In this document: positions 1 to 6,823 of the stretch, piece by piece
Numbering within the stretch: position 1 is the stretch's first letter
How the letters are laid out: the number at the start of each line of letters is the position of its first letter
Source of the DNA: DATAUD01 sp036268455
GTDB lineage: Bacteria; Verrucomicrobiota; Verrucomicrobiia; Limisphaerales; Palsa-1400
Direction: 5' to 3'
Length of the DNA: 64,000 bases
NCBI GenBank assembly: GCA_036268455.1
Contig: DATAUD010000101.1
Span: 55,050-119,049, forward strand
Translations under genes and position numbers: made by a program
The notes under the pieces: model-generated
Databases searched by the model: none
The model's input: only the letters and a program-made list of their open reading frames with translations
Told to the model about the DNA's origin: nothing

Positions 1-2
1 TC

Positions 3-542
3 AACCGGCATTTCCGGACGCGGTGGAACGTGACGCGGCACCGCATCGCGCCGGAAATCCACCAGCAATTGCGCGAGGCGATTGCGGGCGGGCGATTGGA
101 AGTCATCAAGGGGCGTCTGGTGGAATGCGATGAAGTGAGCGGAAGAATGACGGTTTCGGTTGAAAGCAACGGGAAGAGGCGGGCCATTGAAGCGGGGGCT
201 GTGATCAATTGCACGGGGCCAAAGGAAAATTACGTTCCGTCGGAGTCCGCGTTGTTCAACAACCTATTTTTCCGGGGATTGGTCCAGCAGGACGCGATGA
301 ACATGGGGATCAAGGCGGCGCCGAATTTTGGGGTCGTGGACCGGGACGGGAATATTTCCGAAATTCTGTTCGCCATCGGCTCGCTTTTGAAGGGGACGTT
401 GTGGGAGAGCACGGCGGTGCCGGAGCTTCGATCCCAGACTTTCCGGCTTGCGGAAACCATCGCCAGGCAACTGGAAAAAAACGCGGCGGAGAAAATCCAT
501 ATTTCGGAAGTCATGCAGGAAGTGGTGGAATATTCGATTTGA
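3..542 (+). CDS. FAD/NAD(P)-binding protein, C-terminal part (cut by window edge)
   Basis: The frame is open back to the first base of the window, so the GTG at 30 is not the real start and the gene begins outside. The visible part carries the GAGAVINCTGP segment, typical of the end of the second dinucleotide-binding region of large FAD/NAD(P)-binding proteins (NAD_binding_9 type). It is followed by a conserved tail containing LFNNLFFRGL, GNISEILFAIGSLLKG and LWESTAVPELRSQ. Proteins of this family are flavin-dependent oxidoreductases whose substrates are mostly unknown. The last 32 bases overlap the 3' end of the convergent glycosylase gene. The family is fairly certain; the reaction cannot be named. 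Confidence 0.8.
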   Translation, partial: NRHFRTRWNVTRHRIAPEIHQQLREAIAGGRLEVIKGRLVECDEVSGRMTVSVESNGKRRAIEAGAVINCTGPKENYVPSESALFNNLFFRGLVQQDAMNMGIKAAPNFGVVDRDGNISEILFAIGSLLKGTLWESTAVPELRSQTFRLAETIARQLEKNAAEKIHISEVMQEVVEYSI

Positions 543-1134
543 CGCGGCGGGAAACGAAGGCGCTCTTTTCAAGAAAGAATCTCAAGGGCAAATGCGCGGC
601 GCGACTGAGGCCAACGCGCGTAGCGATGACCATCGGGCCGCGTTGCCGCCGGAACCGCGCGACTTGCGGATTTCTCGCGATGAAAAGCGGCGCGGACGGT
701 TCGCACAAATCAACACCGTTGACTTCGCGTCCGATGGAAAGGGCGGCGCAAAGTTTTCCAGGCCCGTTGGAAAGGCCGATTGTTGTGGGAAAGGGCCTGT
801 TTTTGCGCATTAGGTCTTCCCCGAATTCAACTTCGATGGCGCGGATCAAGACGGCCTCGGGGCGATGACACACGACGTTGACGCAGAAGTGGGCGCCGTA
901 GATGTAGTAAACGTAAGCGCGGCCCGGAGGCCCGAACATGATGCGATTGCGGGGAGTTTCACCGATGTAAGCGTGTGACGCGGGATCGCCCACCAAGTAG
1001 GCTTCGGTTTCAACAATCGGGCCGCCGCAAAGTCCCTCGGGCAAACGACGGATGAGCCAGTGGCCGAGGAGCCGCGGAGCGACGAGCTCCGCGGAAGGTT
1101 GAAAAAATGAACGCCGCAAGGGCGCAAAGATCAT
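511..1134 (-). CDS. mpg: 3-methyladenine DNA glycosylase (AAG/Mpg family)
   Basis: A cytoplasmic base-excision repair enzyme that removes alkylated purines such as 3-methyladenine and hypoxanthine from DNA. The 207 residues match the usual length of the bacterial AAG family. The N-terminal PRLLGHWLIRR is followed by the catalytic segment IVETEAYLVGDPASHAY, where the glutamate of VETEAY is the expected general base. Then come RNRIMFGPPGRAYVYYIYGA, with the tyrosine-rich DNA-intercalating region, VLIRA, and NGPGKLCAALSI. An inverted repeat with a 9-bp stem lies inside the 5' coding part at 1072-1094. The gene is convergent with the flavoprotein gene and lies 15 bp from the end of the oxidoreductase gene on the same strand. 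Confidence 0.93.
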   Translation of the reverse strand: MIFAPLRRSFFQPSAELVAPRLLGHWLIRRLPEGLCGGPIVETEAYLVGDPASHAYIGETPRNRIMFGPPGRAYVYYIYGAHFCVNVVCHRPEAVLIRAIEVEFGEDLMRKNRPFPTTIGLSNGPGKLCAALSIGREVNGVDLCEPSAPLFIARNPQVARFRRQRGPMVIATRVGLSRAAHLPLRFFLEKSAFVSRRVKSNIPPLPA

Positions 1135-1149
1135 CCAAGATGGTTTGGC

Positions 1150-2493
1150 TCAGGCGAAGTGATAGTCAAACGGTTTGCGCATTTCGCGGACGAGCCATTT
1201 GTTATCCTCGCGAGCACCTTCGCCGGTGAATTTCTCGCGGGCGAGGTCCCAATGGAGCTTGCGGCCGAGGCGCAGCGCAATCACGCCGAGATGACAGACG
1301 GACGCGGAGCGGTGGCCAGTCTCGACATCGGCGACCGGCAACTCGCGGGAACGGACGCAATCGAAAAAGTTCTGCATGTGGTCGTTGCTGACGCGCAGGC
1401 GTTGCGAGCCGGCGGGAAGCGGGGTGCGGAGCAGCGAATCGTCGCTGGCTTCGATTTCCTCGCGGTTGACCCAAATCCAGCCGTTGGAGCCTTCGAATTT
1501 GATTCCGTTGCGCTGGCCGTCCTCCTTGACGACGCCGCCATAGATGGTGTCGTCGGAGGTGGTCTTGACAGTTTGCAGGACGCCGTTGGCCCAAGTGAAA
1601 TTGACTTCGTAATCGCTATACGCGGTGTAGCCGCCGGGAATCGGCTCGGTCAAATGCCTTCCTTCAATCGAGACAGGGCCGTCAAGGCCGAGCGCCCAGC
1701 GGGCGATGTCGTTGTGGTGGGCGCCCCAATCGGTCATCGTTCCGCCCGCGTAATCGTACCAATAGCGAAACATCGTGTGGCAGCGTTGGGGAACGTAATC
1801 GACGCTGTGGGTCTGGCCTTGCCAGAAATCCCAATTCAGGCCGTTGGGAACTGGCTTGGACGAGAACGGCCCCTGACGCAATCCGGCCGGGAGCCAGACG
1901 GTGATCTGCTTGAGCTTGCCGAGGCGCTCGTTGCGGACGAGTTCGCAGGCGAGGCGGAACCGGGAACTGCTGCGCTGCTGCGTGCCGGTCTGAAAGACGA
2001 TTTTGTTTTTCCGGACGGCGCTGACGACGTGATGGCCTTCGTCGATGGTGAGCGTGAGGGGCTTTTCACCATAGACATCCTTGCGCGCTTTGGCGGCGGC
2101 GATGTTGACGAGGGTATGCCAATGATCGGGGGTGCCGTTGACGATGGCGTGAATGTCGCCGCGCTCCATGACTTTTCGCAGATCGTTGTACTTGGCGGGA
2201 GTTTTGCCGTCTTTGGTGAATTGCTCCGCGGCGGCGGCGGCGTGAGTGTCATCGACGTCGCAGACGGCGACAACTTCCGCGCCTTTTTGGGTGGCCCAAT
2301 TGGCGTCGTTGCGCCCCTGCCCTCCGCAACCGACGAGCGCGATTGAAATGCGGTCATTTGGGGCGACGGCGCCGGAGGTTTGGGCGGAAGCAAGATCGCG
2401 TTCGATAAACCAGGCAGGCAGGCCGGTGGCGGCCGCCGCGAGGGAACAACGTTTGAGGAAAGTACGGCGTGAAACGAAAAATGAGGTGGTCAC
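1150..2493 (-). CDS. Tat-exported Gfo/Idh/MocA family oxidoreductase
   Basis: An NAD(P)-dependent oxidoreductase of the glucose-fructose oxidoreductase/inositol dehydrogenase family, probably acting on a sugar or sugar derivative outside the cytoplasm. The N-terminus has a twin-arginine signal (SRRTFLKRCSLAAAATGLPA). The Rossmann motif follows as ALVGCGGQGRND, then an acidic end of beta-2 at VCDVDD, and the family hallmark EKPLTLT where the lysine is catalytic. The C-terminal half has HNDIARWALGLDGP and a long beta-sheet region. Length (447) is normal for the exported subfamily that is abundant in Verrucomicrobiota and Planctomycetota. The substrate is not evident from the neighbours. Confidence 0.9.
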   Translation of the reverse strand: MTTSFFVSRRTFLKRCSLAAAATGLPAWFIERDLASAQTSGAVAPNDRISIALVGCGGQGRNDANWATQKGAEVVAVCDVDDTHAAAAAEQFTKDGKTPAKYNDLRKVMERGDIHAIVNGTPDHWHTLVNIAAAKARKDVYGEKPLTLTIDEGHHVVSAVRKNKIVFQTGTQQRSSSRFRLACELVRNERLGKLKQITVWLPAGLRQGPFSSKPVPNGLNWDFWQGQTHSVDYVPQRCHTMFRYWYDYAGGTMTDWGAHHNDIARWALGLDGPVSIEGRHLTEPIPGGYTAYSDYEVNFTWANGVLQTVKTTSDDTIYGGVVKEDGQRNGIKFEGSNGWIWVNREEIEASDDSLLRTPLPAGSQRLRVSNDHMQNFFDCVRSRELPVADVETGHRSASVCHLGVIALRLGRKLHWDLAREKFTGEGAREDNKWLVREMRKPFDYHFA

Positions 2494-2547
2494 AGATTTA
2501 ATTAAATGAAGGGTTCACCGGAAGGCAAGTCGCGCGACACTTTCGAA

Positions 2548-3447
2548 TCAATTCTGAATGCAGGCGTGACCACAAAGCCAAATGCGATCGACATAGTTTG
2601 GCGGAGGATTCGCCGGATCGACCAGGCTGCCACCGGGAACGACAGGAACATCCGTCGCGTGATTCAACCATTTATGAATTTCAGAATGACCGTCGCTAAA
2701 GGAAAAGCCGGCGGCGCCATTGTGATAAGATGCGGGCAAGTCCGAGCCGGACCAACTTGTGGGGACGCTAGGCGATCCTTGATCTCCAGTATCGAAATAT
2801 CCGTCGTTAATGCTGTCCGGATGCTCGTCAAGGAAGACGTAAATGTTCGCCGGCTGTGGAATGTTGGATAATTTCAAATACTGTGGCCAGGTTGTGTTGA
2901 ATTGATTTTTCCCCACGTAGGTGTTGTCAACTACGCCACTGCTAGCGGCGCCACCGCCACCCTCGGGACCATCCGAGAAAAGACCCAGAAAGTCGTTCAT
3001 GGAATAGCTTCGAACTCGCTGCTGGAACCCCGCCTGTTGTTGCACGGCACTCAGAAATTGATCGGCGGGGCATTTGTAGGAACCGATTGAACCTCCCATA
3101 TAATTTCCCAAAAGACCGAGGCGCAAAAGGGCGGTATTTGTATTGTCGGAGGAAATCGTCCAATCCATGTCATCGACACACCAGGTGTGGTAGAGCTTAT
3201 TGGCAACAGCATTCTGAGTCTGAAGGACTCCGAAATTATTGACGCATTTGTCGCCGTTGTCGCTGGCGTACATGGTCCAGGCTTTGGCCATTTGGTTGCC
3301 GTTGTTCATGCATTGAACCCCTTGCGCAGCAACTTTGGCTTTGGCCAGGGCCGGCAACAACATCGCCGCCAAAATGGCAATAATCGCAATAACGACAAGC
3401 AGCTCGATCAATGTAAAGCCGTCGTTGGAACCGGGGTCGGGTTTCAT
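2548..3447 (-). CDS. Prepilin-like secreted protein with H-X9-D-G C-terminus
   Basis: The protein starts with MKPDPGSNDG followed by FTLIELLVVIAIIAILAAML, a type IV prepilin signal cut after glycine by prepilin peptidase. The frame stays open upstream to 3600, but the ATG at 3447 puts the cleavage site about ten residues in, as is usual, so that start was chosen. The pseudopilin-like body is about 290 residues. Near the end, YHNGAAGFSFSDGHSE gives the H-X9-D-G motif found in large families of pilin-like proteins in Verrucomicrobiota and Planctomycetota, and the protein ends in CIQN. The role is unknown; export through a type II or type IV pilus-like machine is inferred from the family. It is a tandem paralogue of the frameshifted copy at 3573-4477. 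Confidence 0.88.
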   Translation of the reverse strand: MKPDPGSNDGFTLIELLVVIAIIAILAAMLLPALAKAKVAAQGVQCMNNGNQMAKAWTMYASDNGDKCVNNFGVLQTQNAVANKLYHTWCVDDMDWTISSDNTNTALLRLGLLGNYMGGSIGSYKCPADQFLSAVQQQAGFQQRVRSYSMNDFLGLFSDGPEGGGGAASSGVVDNTYVGKNQFNTTWPQYLKLSNIPQPANIYVFLDEHPDSINDGYFDTGDQGSPSVPTSWSGSDLPASYHNGAAGFSFSDGHSEIHKWLNHATDVPVVPGGSLVDPANPPPNYVDRIWLCGHACIQN

Positions 3448-3504
3448 AAGCCCAATTAAAGCAATATTTCGAGGAATGTCACGGTTAAAATGGTCATTCG
3501 CCCG

Positions 3505-3523
3505 GCTACTACTTTGGTATAGC
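3505..3523. promoter_or_regulatory. Putative operator, upstream of the intact pilin-like gene
   Basis: The site reads GCTACTAC-TTTG-GTATAGC. The right half matches GTATAGC exactly and the core TAC-TTTG-GTA is shared with a site at 11938. It lies 58-76 bp upstream of the pilin start. Its role as a protein binding site is inference. Confidence 0.4.
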
Positions 3524-3572
3524 AAGCTGGGCTGAACATGATTCCCATGAGGCAGACCGGTCGGTTCCCGTA

Positions 3573-4477
3573 TCAATTCTGAATGCAGGCATCGCCACAA
3601 AGCCAGATGCGATCTACATAGTTCGGGGGAATTCCCATGGCGGGGTTATTAAAAAAGCCGCCCGGATTGACAGGAAGGTCAGTGGTCGAGTTTAACCATT
3701 TGTGAATTTCGGAATGGCCGTCGCTAAAGGAAAAGCCGGCGGCGCCATTGTGATAGACGCGGGCAAGTCCGAGCCAGACCAAGTCGTGGGGGCATTGGGC
3801 GATCCTTGATTCCCATTATCGAAATATCCATCGTTGATGCTGTTCGGATGCTCGTCAAGGAAGACGTAGATGTTGGCCGGCTGCGGAATGTTGGCTATTT
3901 TCACAAACTGCGGCCAGGCATTGTTGAACTGGTTTTTCCCCTGATAGGTGTAGTCGGTACCGGTTCCAGGCTCTCCTTCAGCGTCGTTGGGACCGTCTGA
4001 AAAATAACCCAGGAAGTCGTTCATGGAATCGCTTCGAACTCGCTCCTGAAATTGCGCCTGTTGTTGCGCGACGCTCAAAAATCGATCGGCGGGGCATTTG
4101 TAAGAACCAACTGAACCTGCCATATATTGCGCCAAAAGACCGAGGCGCAAAAGGGCGGTATTGGTGTCTTCCGAATTGGCCACAGCAGACCAATCCATGA
4201 CATCGACACACCAGGTATGGTAGAGCTTATTCTCAACGTCATAGCCAGTCGGAACGATTCCGTAATTATTGACACATCTGCCTCTATTGTCGCTGGCGTA
4301 CATGATCCAGGCTTTAGCCATTTGGCTGCAGTTGTTCATACATTGAATGCCTTGGGCTTGAACCTTTGCTCCGGCGAGAGTGGGCAGGAGCATAGCCGCC
4401 AAAACGCCGATAATCGCAATAACAATAAGCAGCTCGACCAATGTAAAGCCGTCGTTGGAACCAGGGGCGGGTTTCAT
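3573..4477 (-). pseudogene. Second prepilin-like gene, frameshifted near its C-terminus
   Basis: This is a tandem duplicate of the gene at 2548-3447, with the same MKPAPGSNDG start and the same FTLVELLIVIAIIGVLAAML prepilin helix. The first frame runs from 4477 and ends at 3692 in an unrelated tail. The conserved ending, with the H-X9-D-G motif and CIQN terminus, continues in another frame down to 3573. Comparing the copies, GATAAGATGCGGG in the intact gene corresponds to GATAGACGCGGG here (plus strand, about 3752-3761), a one-base deletion. Either the gene is inactivated and makes a protein without the H-X9-D-G end, or this is a sequence error. About 90 bp of upstream DNA was duplicated as well. 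Confidence 0.8.
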
Positions 4478-4532
4478 AAGATTAATTAAAACATTCGGTC
4501 GAGGAATGTCACGGTCAAAATGGCTCTTCGCG

Positions 4533-4550
4533 CTACCACTTTGGTCTAGC
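4533..4550. promoter_or_regulatory. Putative operator, upstream of the frameshifted pilin-like gene
   Basis: This is the degenerate counterpart of the site at 3505, reading CTACCAC-TTTG-GTCTAGC, at nearly the same distance (56-73 bp) from the pilin start. One half-site matches 6 of 7 positions of GTATAGC. It overlaps the stop codon of the GH3 relic. Function is inferred only from the repeated pattern. Confidence 0.3.
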
Positions 4551-4694
4551 CAGATCGGCCGAGACCATGGGTTTGGTCGCCGTCGTTTGTTCCAAGTCGA
4601 AGGCGCCTTTCCAGTGAATATCACGAAATGAACTTCCCGCCAGGATCTCAAATCGGCCGTTCTCTGCCAGCCAACCGGCTTTATCGGGTCCTGA
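4533..4694 (-). pseudogene. Relic of a GH3 beta-glucosidase 3' end
   Basis: Hand translation of the minus strand gives about 50 codons ending at a TAG (4533-4535). They read PDKAGWLAENGRFEILAG, then SSFRDIHWKGAFDLEQTT. The C-terminus of the intact GH3 enzyme at 6824-8995 reads PDKGGWLAEKGGFEILVG and SSSRDIRWKGDFELEQTT. Similarity stops upstream of about 4694, so this is a C-terminal fragment without a start. It lies directly upstream of the second pilin-like gene, on the same strand. It is too short for a working enzyme and is best read as a recombination or deletion scar. Confidence 0.8.
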
Positions 4695-4797
4695 TGTCCT
4701 GTGTTCCAGTGCTCAATTCTCTGTGTTCAATTCTCTTGACATTACCCAGAGTTTTGGTAGCGTGGAGGCCTTAAAAATATTCTCCCCTTCCGGATAT

Positions 4798-6726
4798 ATG
4801 AATCAAAAAACTTTTATTCTCGTCGGGACTGCTTTGTGCAGCTTGTTTACCACGGCTAATTTGGCTTTCGCCCAAGGCTCGGCCTTCACGTATCAAGGCC
4901 GGTTTCAGGATAACGGCAGTCTGGCCACCGGGACGTACGATCTGGCGTTCTCGCTTTACACAAACAGCGCGGGAGGCGCGCCTATCGCCGGGCCGGTGAC
5001 CAATAGCGGCATCGCGGTTTCCAACGGTTTGTTCACGGTCACGATCGATTTTGGCTTGAGCGTGTGGAACGGGACGAGCAACTGGCTGGAAATTGCCGTG
5101 GAAACAAACGGCGGCATGGGGTTCGTCACCTTAACGCCGCGCCAGGCAGTAACGCCGGCGCCTTACGCCATCTTTGCGGAAGGCGCCGATGCGGCGGGAT
5201 TGAACGGCACCATCCCGATGGGCAGCCTCGGCGGCACTTACGGCAGCGCGGTCAACTTGACGAATGTAAGCAACAGTTTCTTTGGCAATGGCAGCGGCTT
5301 GACCGGTGTCAACGCGGCGTCGCTCAACGGGCTTGGAGCCGGCAATATGTGGCAAACCGCGGGCAATGGAGGAACAACGCCGGGAGTGAACTTTGTGGGC
5401 ACGACAGACAATAAACCGTTGGAGTTGCACGTCAATGGCGCGCGTGTTTTGCGGGTGGAACCGGGCGGACCCGCCGCGGCTTGGGGCAATGGGATTCCGA
5501 CCGGCTCGCCGAATATGATTGGAGGCGCTTCGTTGAACTATGTTTCCAACGGGGTGGTTGGCGCCGTGATTGCAGGCGGGGGAACAACCAATTATGGCGG
5601 CGCTGTTTATAGCAACAGCGTTACCGCCGACTTCGGCTTCATTGGCGGGGGCGTGGGCAATGTCGTCAGCGAAAATGGCGGGGTCATAGGCGGCGGTGGC
5701 GCCAATACCGCCAGCGGCGTCGATTCGACAATAGGCGGAGGGGACAGAAACATCGCCGACAGCTTTAATGCAACTGTGGGCGGCGGTGAGGCCAATATCG
5801 CCAGTTACTATTCGACTGTCGGCGGGGGAATTCAGAACCAGGCCAGTGGCTCGGAAGCGACAGCGGGCGGTGGTGAAGAGAATACCGCCAGCGGGAACTG
5901 GGCGACCATCCCCGGCGGCTACAGCAACAACGCGGCGGGTGAGGCTTCCTTCGCAGCGGGCTATCGGGCGCAGGCGGTAAACAACGGCTCATTTGTCTGG
6001 GCCGATGATCAAAATGCGCCTTTCAGTTCCACGGCAAACAACCAGTTCTCCGTGAGGGCTTCCGGGGGAGTCCTCTTCGCGGCTGATGTCACCCTGTCCG
6101 GAGGCGCCGCCTATCACAACCTTTCGCTTAGTGGCGGAAATTCCGTTGGCTATCTCTACGGTTCGTATCCAGGCATTGGGGACGGCGTTCACCTGGGTTA
6201 CAACTTTTATTACGACGCCAACGGCGCGGGCCACGTTTTAAACGTTGGCGGAGGCACCTCGCGCATCTCGGCCGATTACGGCGAAATCATCCTGGCCGTC
6301 GGCGGCGTCAACAAAGCGCCCGCCAACCAACTGGTGGTGACAACCGCCGGCGTGTCGGTTTATGGCACGTTCAACAACTTTAGTGATCGCAATGCCAAGC
6401 AGGGTTTCGCGCCGGTAAGCCCCTCGGAAATACTTGACAGAGTCCTGCGCCTGCCGCTCAGCGAATGGAGTTACAAGGCGGACGCCGCCACACGGCACAT
6501 CGGACCGATGGCGCAGGATTTTTACGGCGCATTCGATGTTGGAACGGATGACAAACACATCGCGCCGATTGACGAAGGCGGCGTGGCATTGGCGGCCATC
6601 CAGGGGTTGAACCAGAAGCTGCTGGCCGAATCGAAAGCGAAGGACGCGGAGATTAAGCAACTCAAAAAAAGCGTCTCCGAACTCAAGGCCCTGATGTCAC
6701 AGTTGGCACAGAATCAGGCCAAATGA
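4798..6726 (+). CDS. Secreted beta-roll protein with C-terminal S74 chaperone domain
   Basis: The ATG at 4798 was chosen because it begins a clean signal peptide (MNQKTFILVGTALCSLFTTA, cut after AFA); an upstream in-frame ATG at 4723 only adds an unlikely leader. A beta-sandwich-like region follows (FTYQGRFQDNG, ATGTYDLAFSLY). Around residues 290-400 there is a run of GGG-x2-N-x-A-S repeats (IGGGDRNIADS, VGGGEANIASY, AGGGEENTASG), like the left-handed beta-roll of YadA heads and some phage fibres. The end has FSDRNAKQGFAPVSPSEIL and a coiled-coil tail. It matches the peptidase S74 intramolecular chaperone, which trimerises fibres and then cleaves itself off. A trimeric surface fibre is the likely product. 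Confidence 0.82.
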   Translation: MNQKTFILVGTALCSLFTTANLAFAQGSAFTYQGRFQDNGSLATGTYDLAFSLYTNSAGGAPIAGPVTNSGIAVSNGLFTVTIDFGLSVWNGTSNWLEIAVETNGGMGFVTLTPRQAVTPAPYAIFAEGADAAGLNGTIPMGSLGGTYGSAVNLTNVSNSFFGNGSGLTGVNAASLNGLGAGNMWQTAGNGGTTPGVNFVGTTDNKPLELHVNGARVLRVEPGGPAAAWGNGIPTGSPNMIGGASLNYVSNGVVGAVIAGGGTTNYGGAVYSNSVTADFGFIGGGVGNVVSENGGVIGGGGANTASGVDSTIGGGDRNIADSFNATVGGGEANIASYYSTVGGGIQNQASGSEATAGGGEENTASGNWATIPGGYSNNAAGEASFAAGYRAQAVNNGSFVWADDQNAPFSSTANNQFSVRASGGVLFAADVTLSGGAAYHNLSLSGGNSVGYLYGSYPGIGDGVHLGYNFYYDANGAGHVLNVGGGTSRISADYGEIILAVGGVNKAPANQLVVTTAGVSVYGTFNNFSDRNAKQGFAPVSPSEILDRVLRLPLSEWSYKADAATRHIGPMAQDFYGAFDVGTDDKHIAPIDEGGVALAAIQGLNQKLLAESKAKDAEIKQLKKSVSELKALMSQLAQNQAK

Positions 6727-6823
6727 GGAGTTGGCGGCGGCGTTGTTGCGGACCTTGGAGAACCCTTCTTTGGTCCGCCCTCATCCTTAATCCTTCTCCC
6801 GCGCCTGGAAGAAGGAAAAATTC

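Noticed and set aside
1159..2346. Long plus-strand frame of 395 codons opposite the oxidoreductase gene
   Set aside because: It mirrors the minus-strand gene, which has a Tat signal and all family motifs; the plus-strand product has no recognisable fold.
4735..4770. TTGACA (4735-4740) as the -35 box of the S74 gene
   Set aside because: No acceptable -10 box at normal spacing was found.
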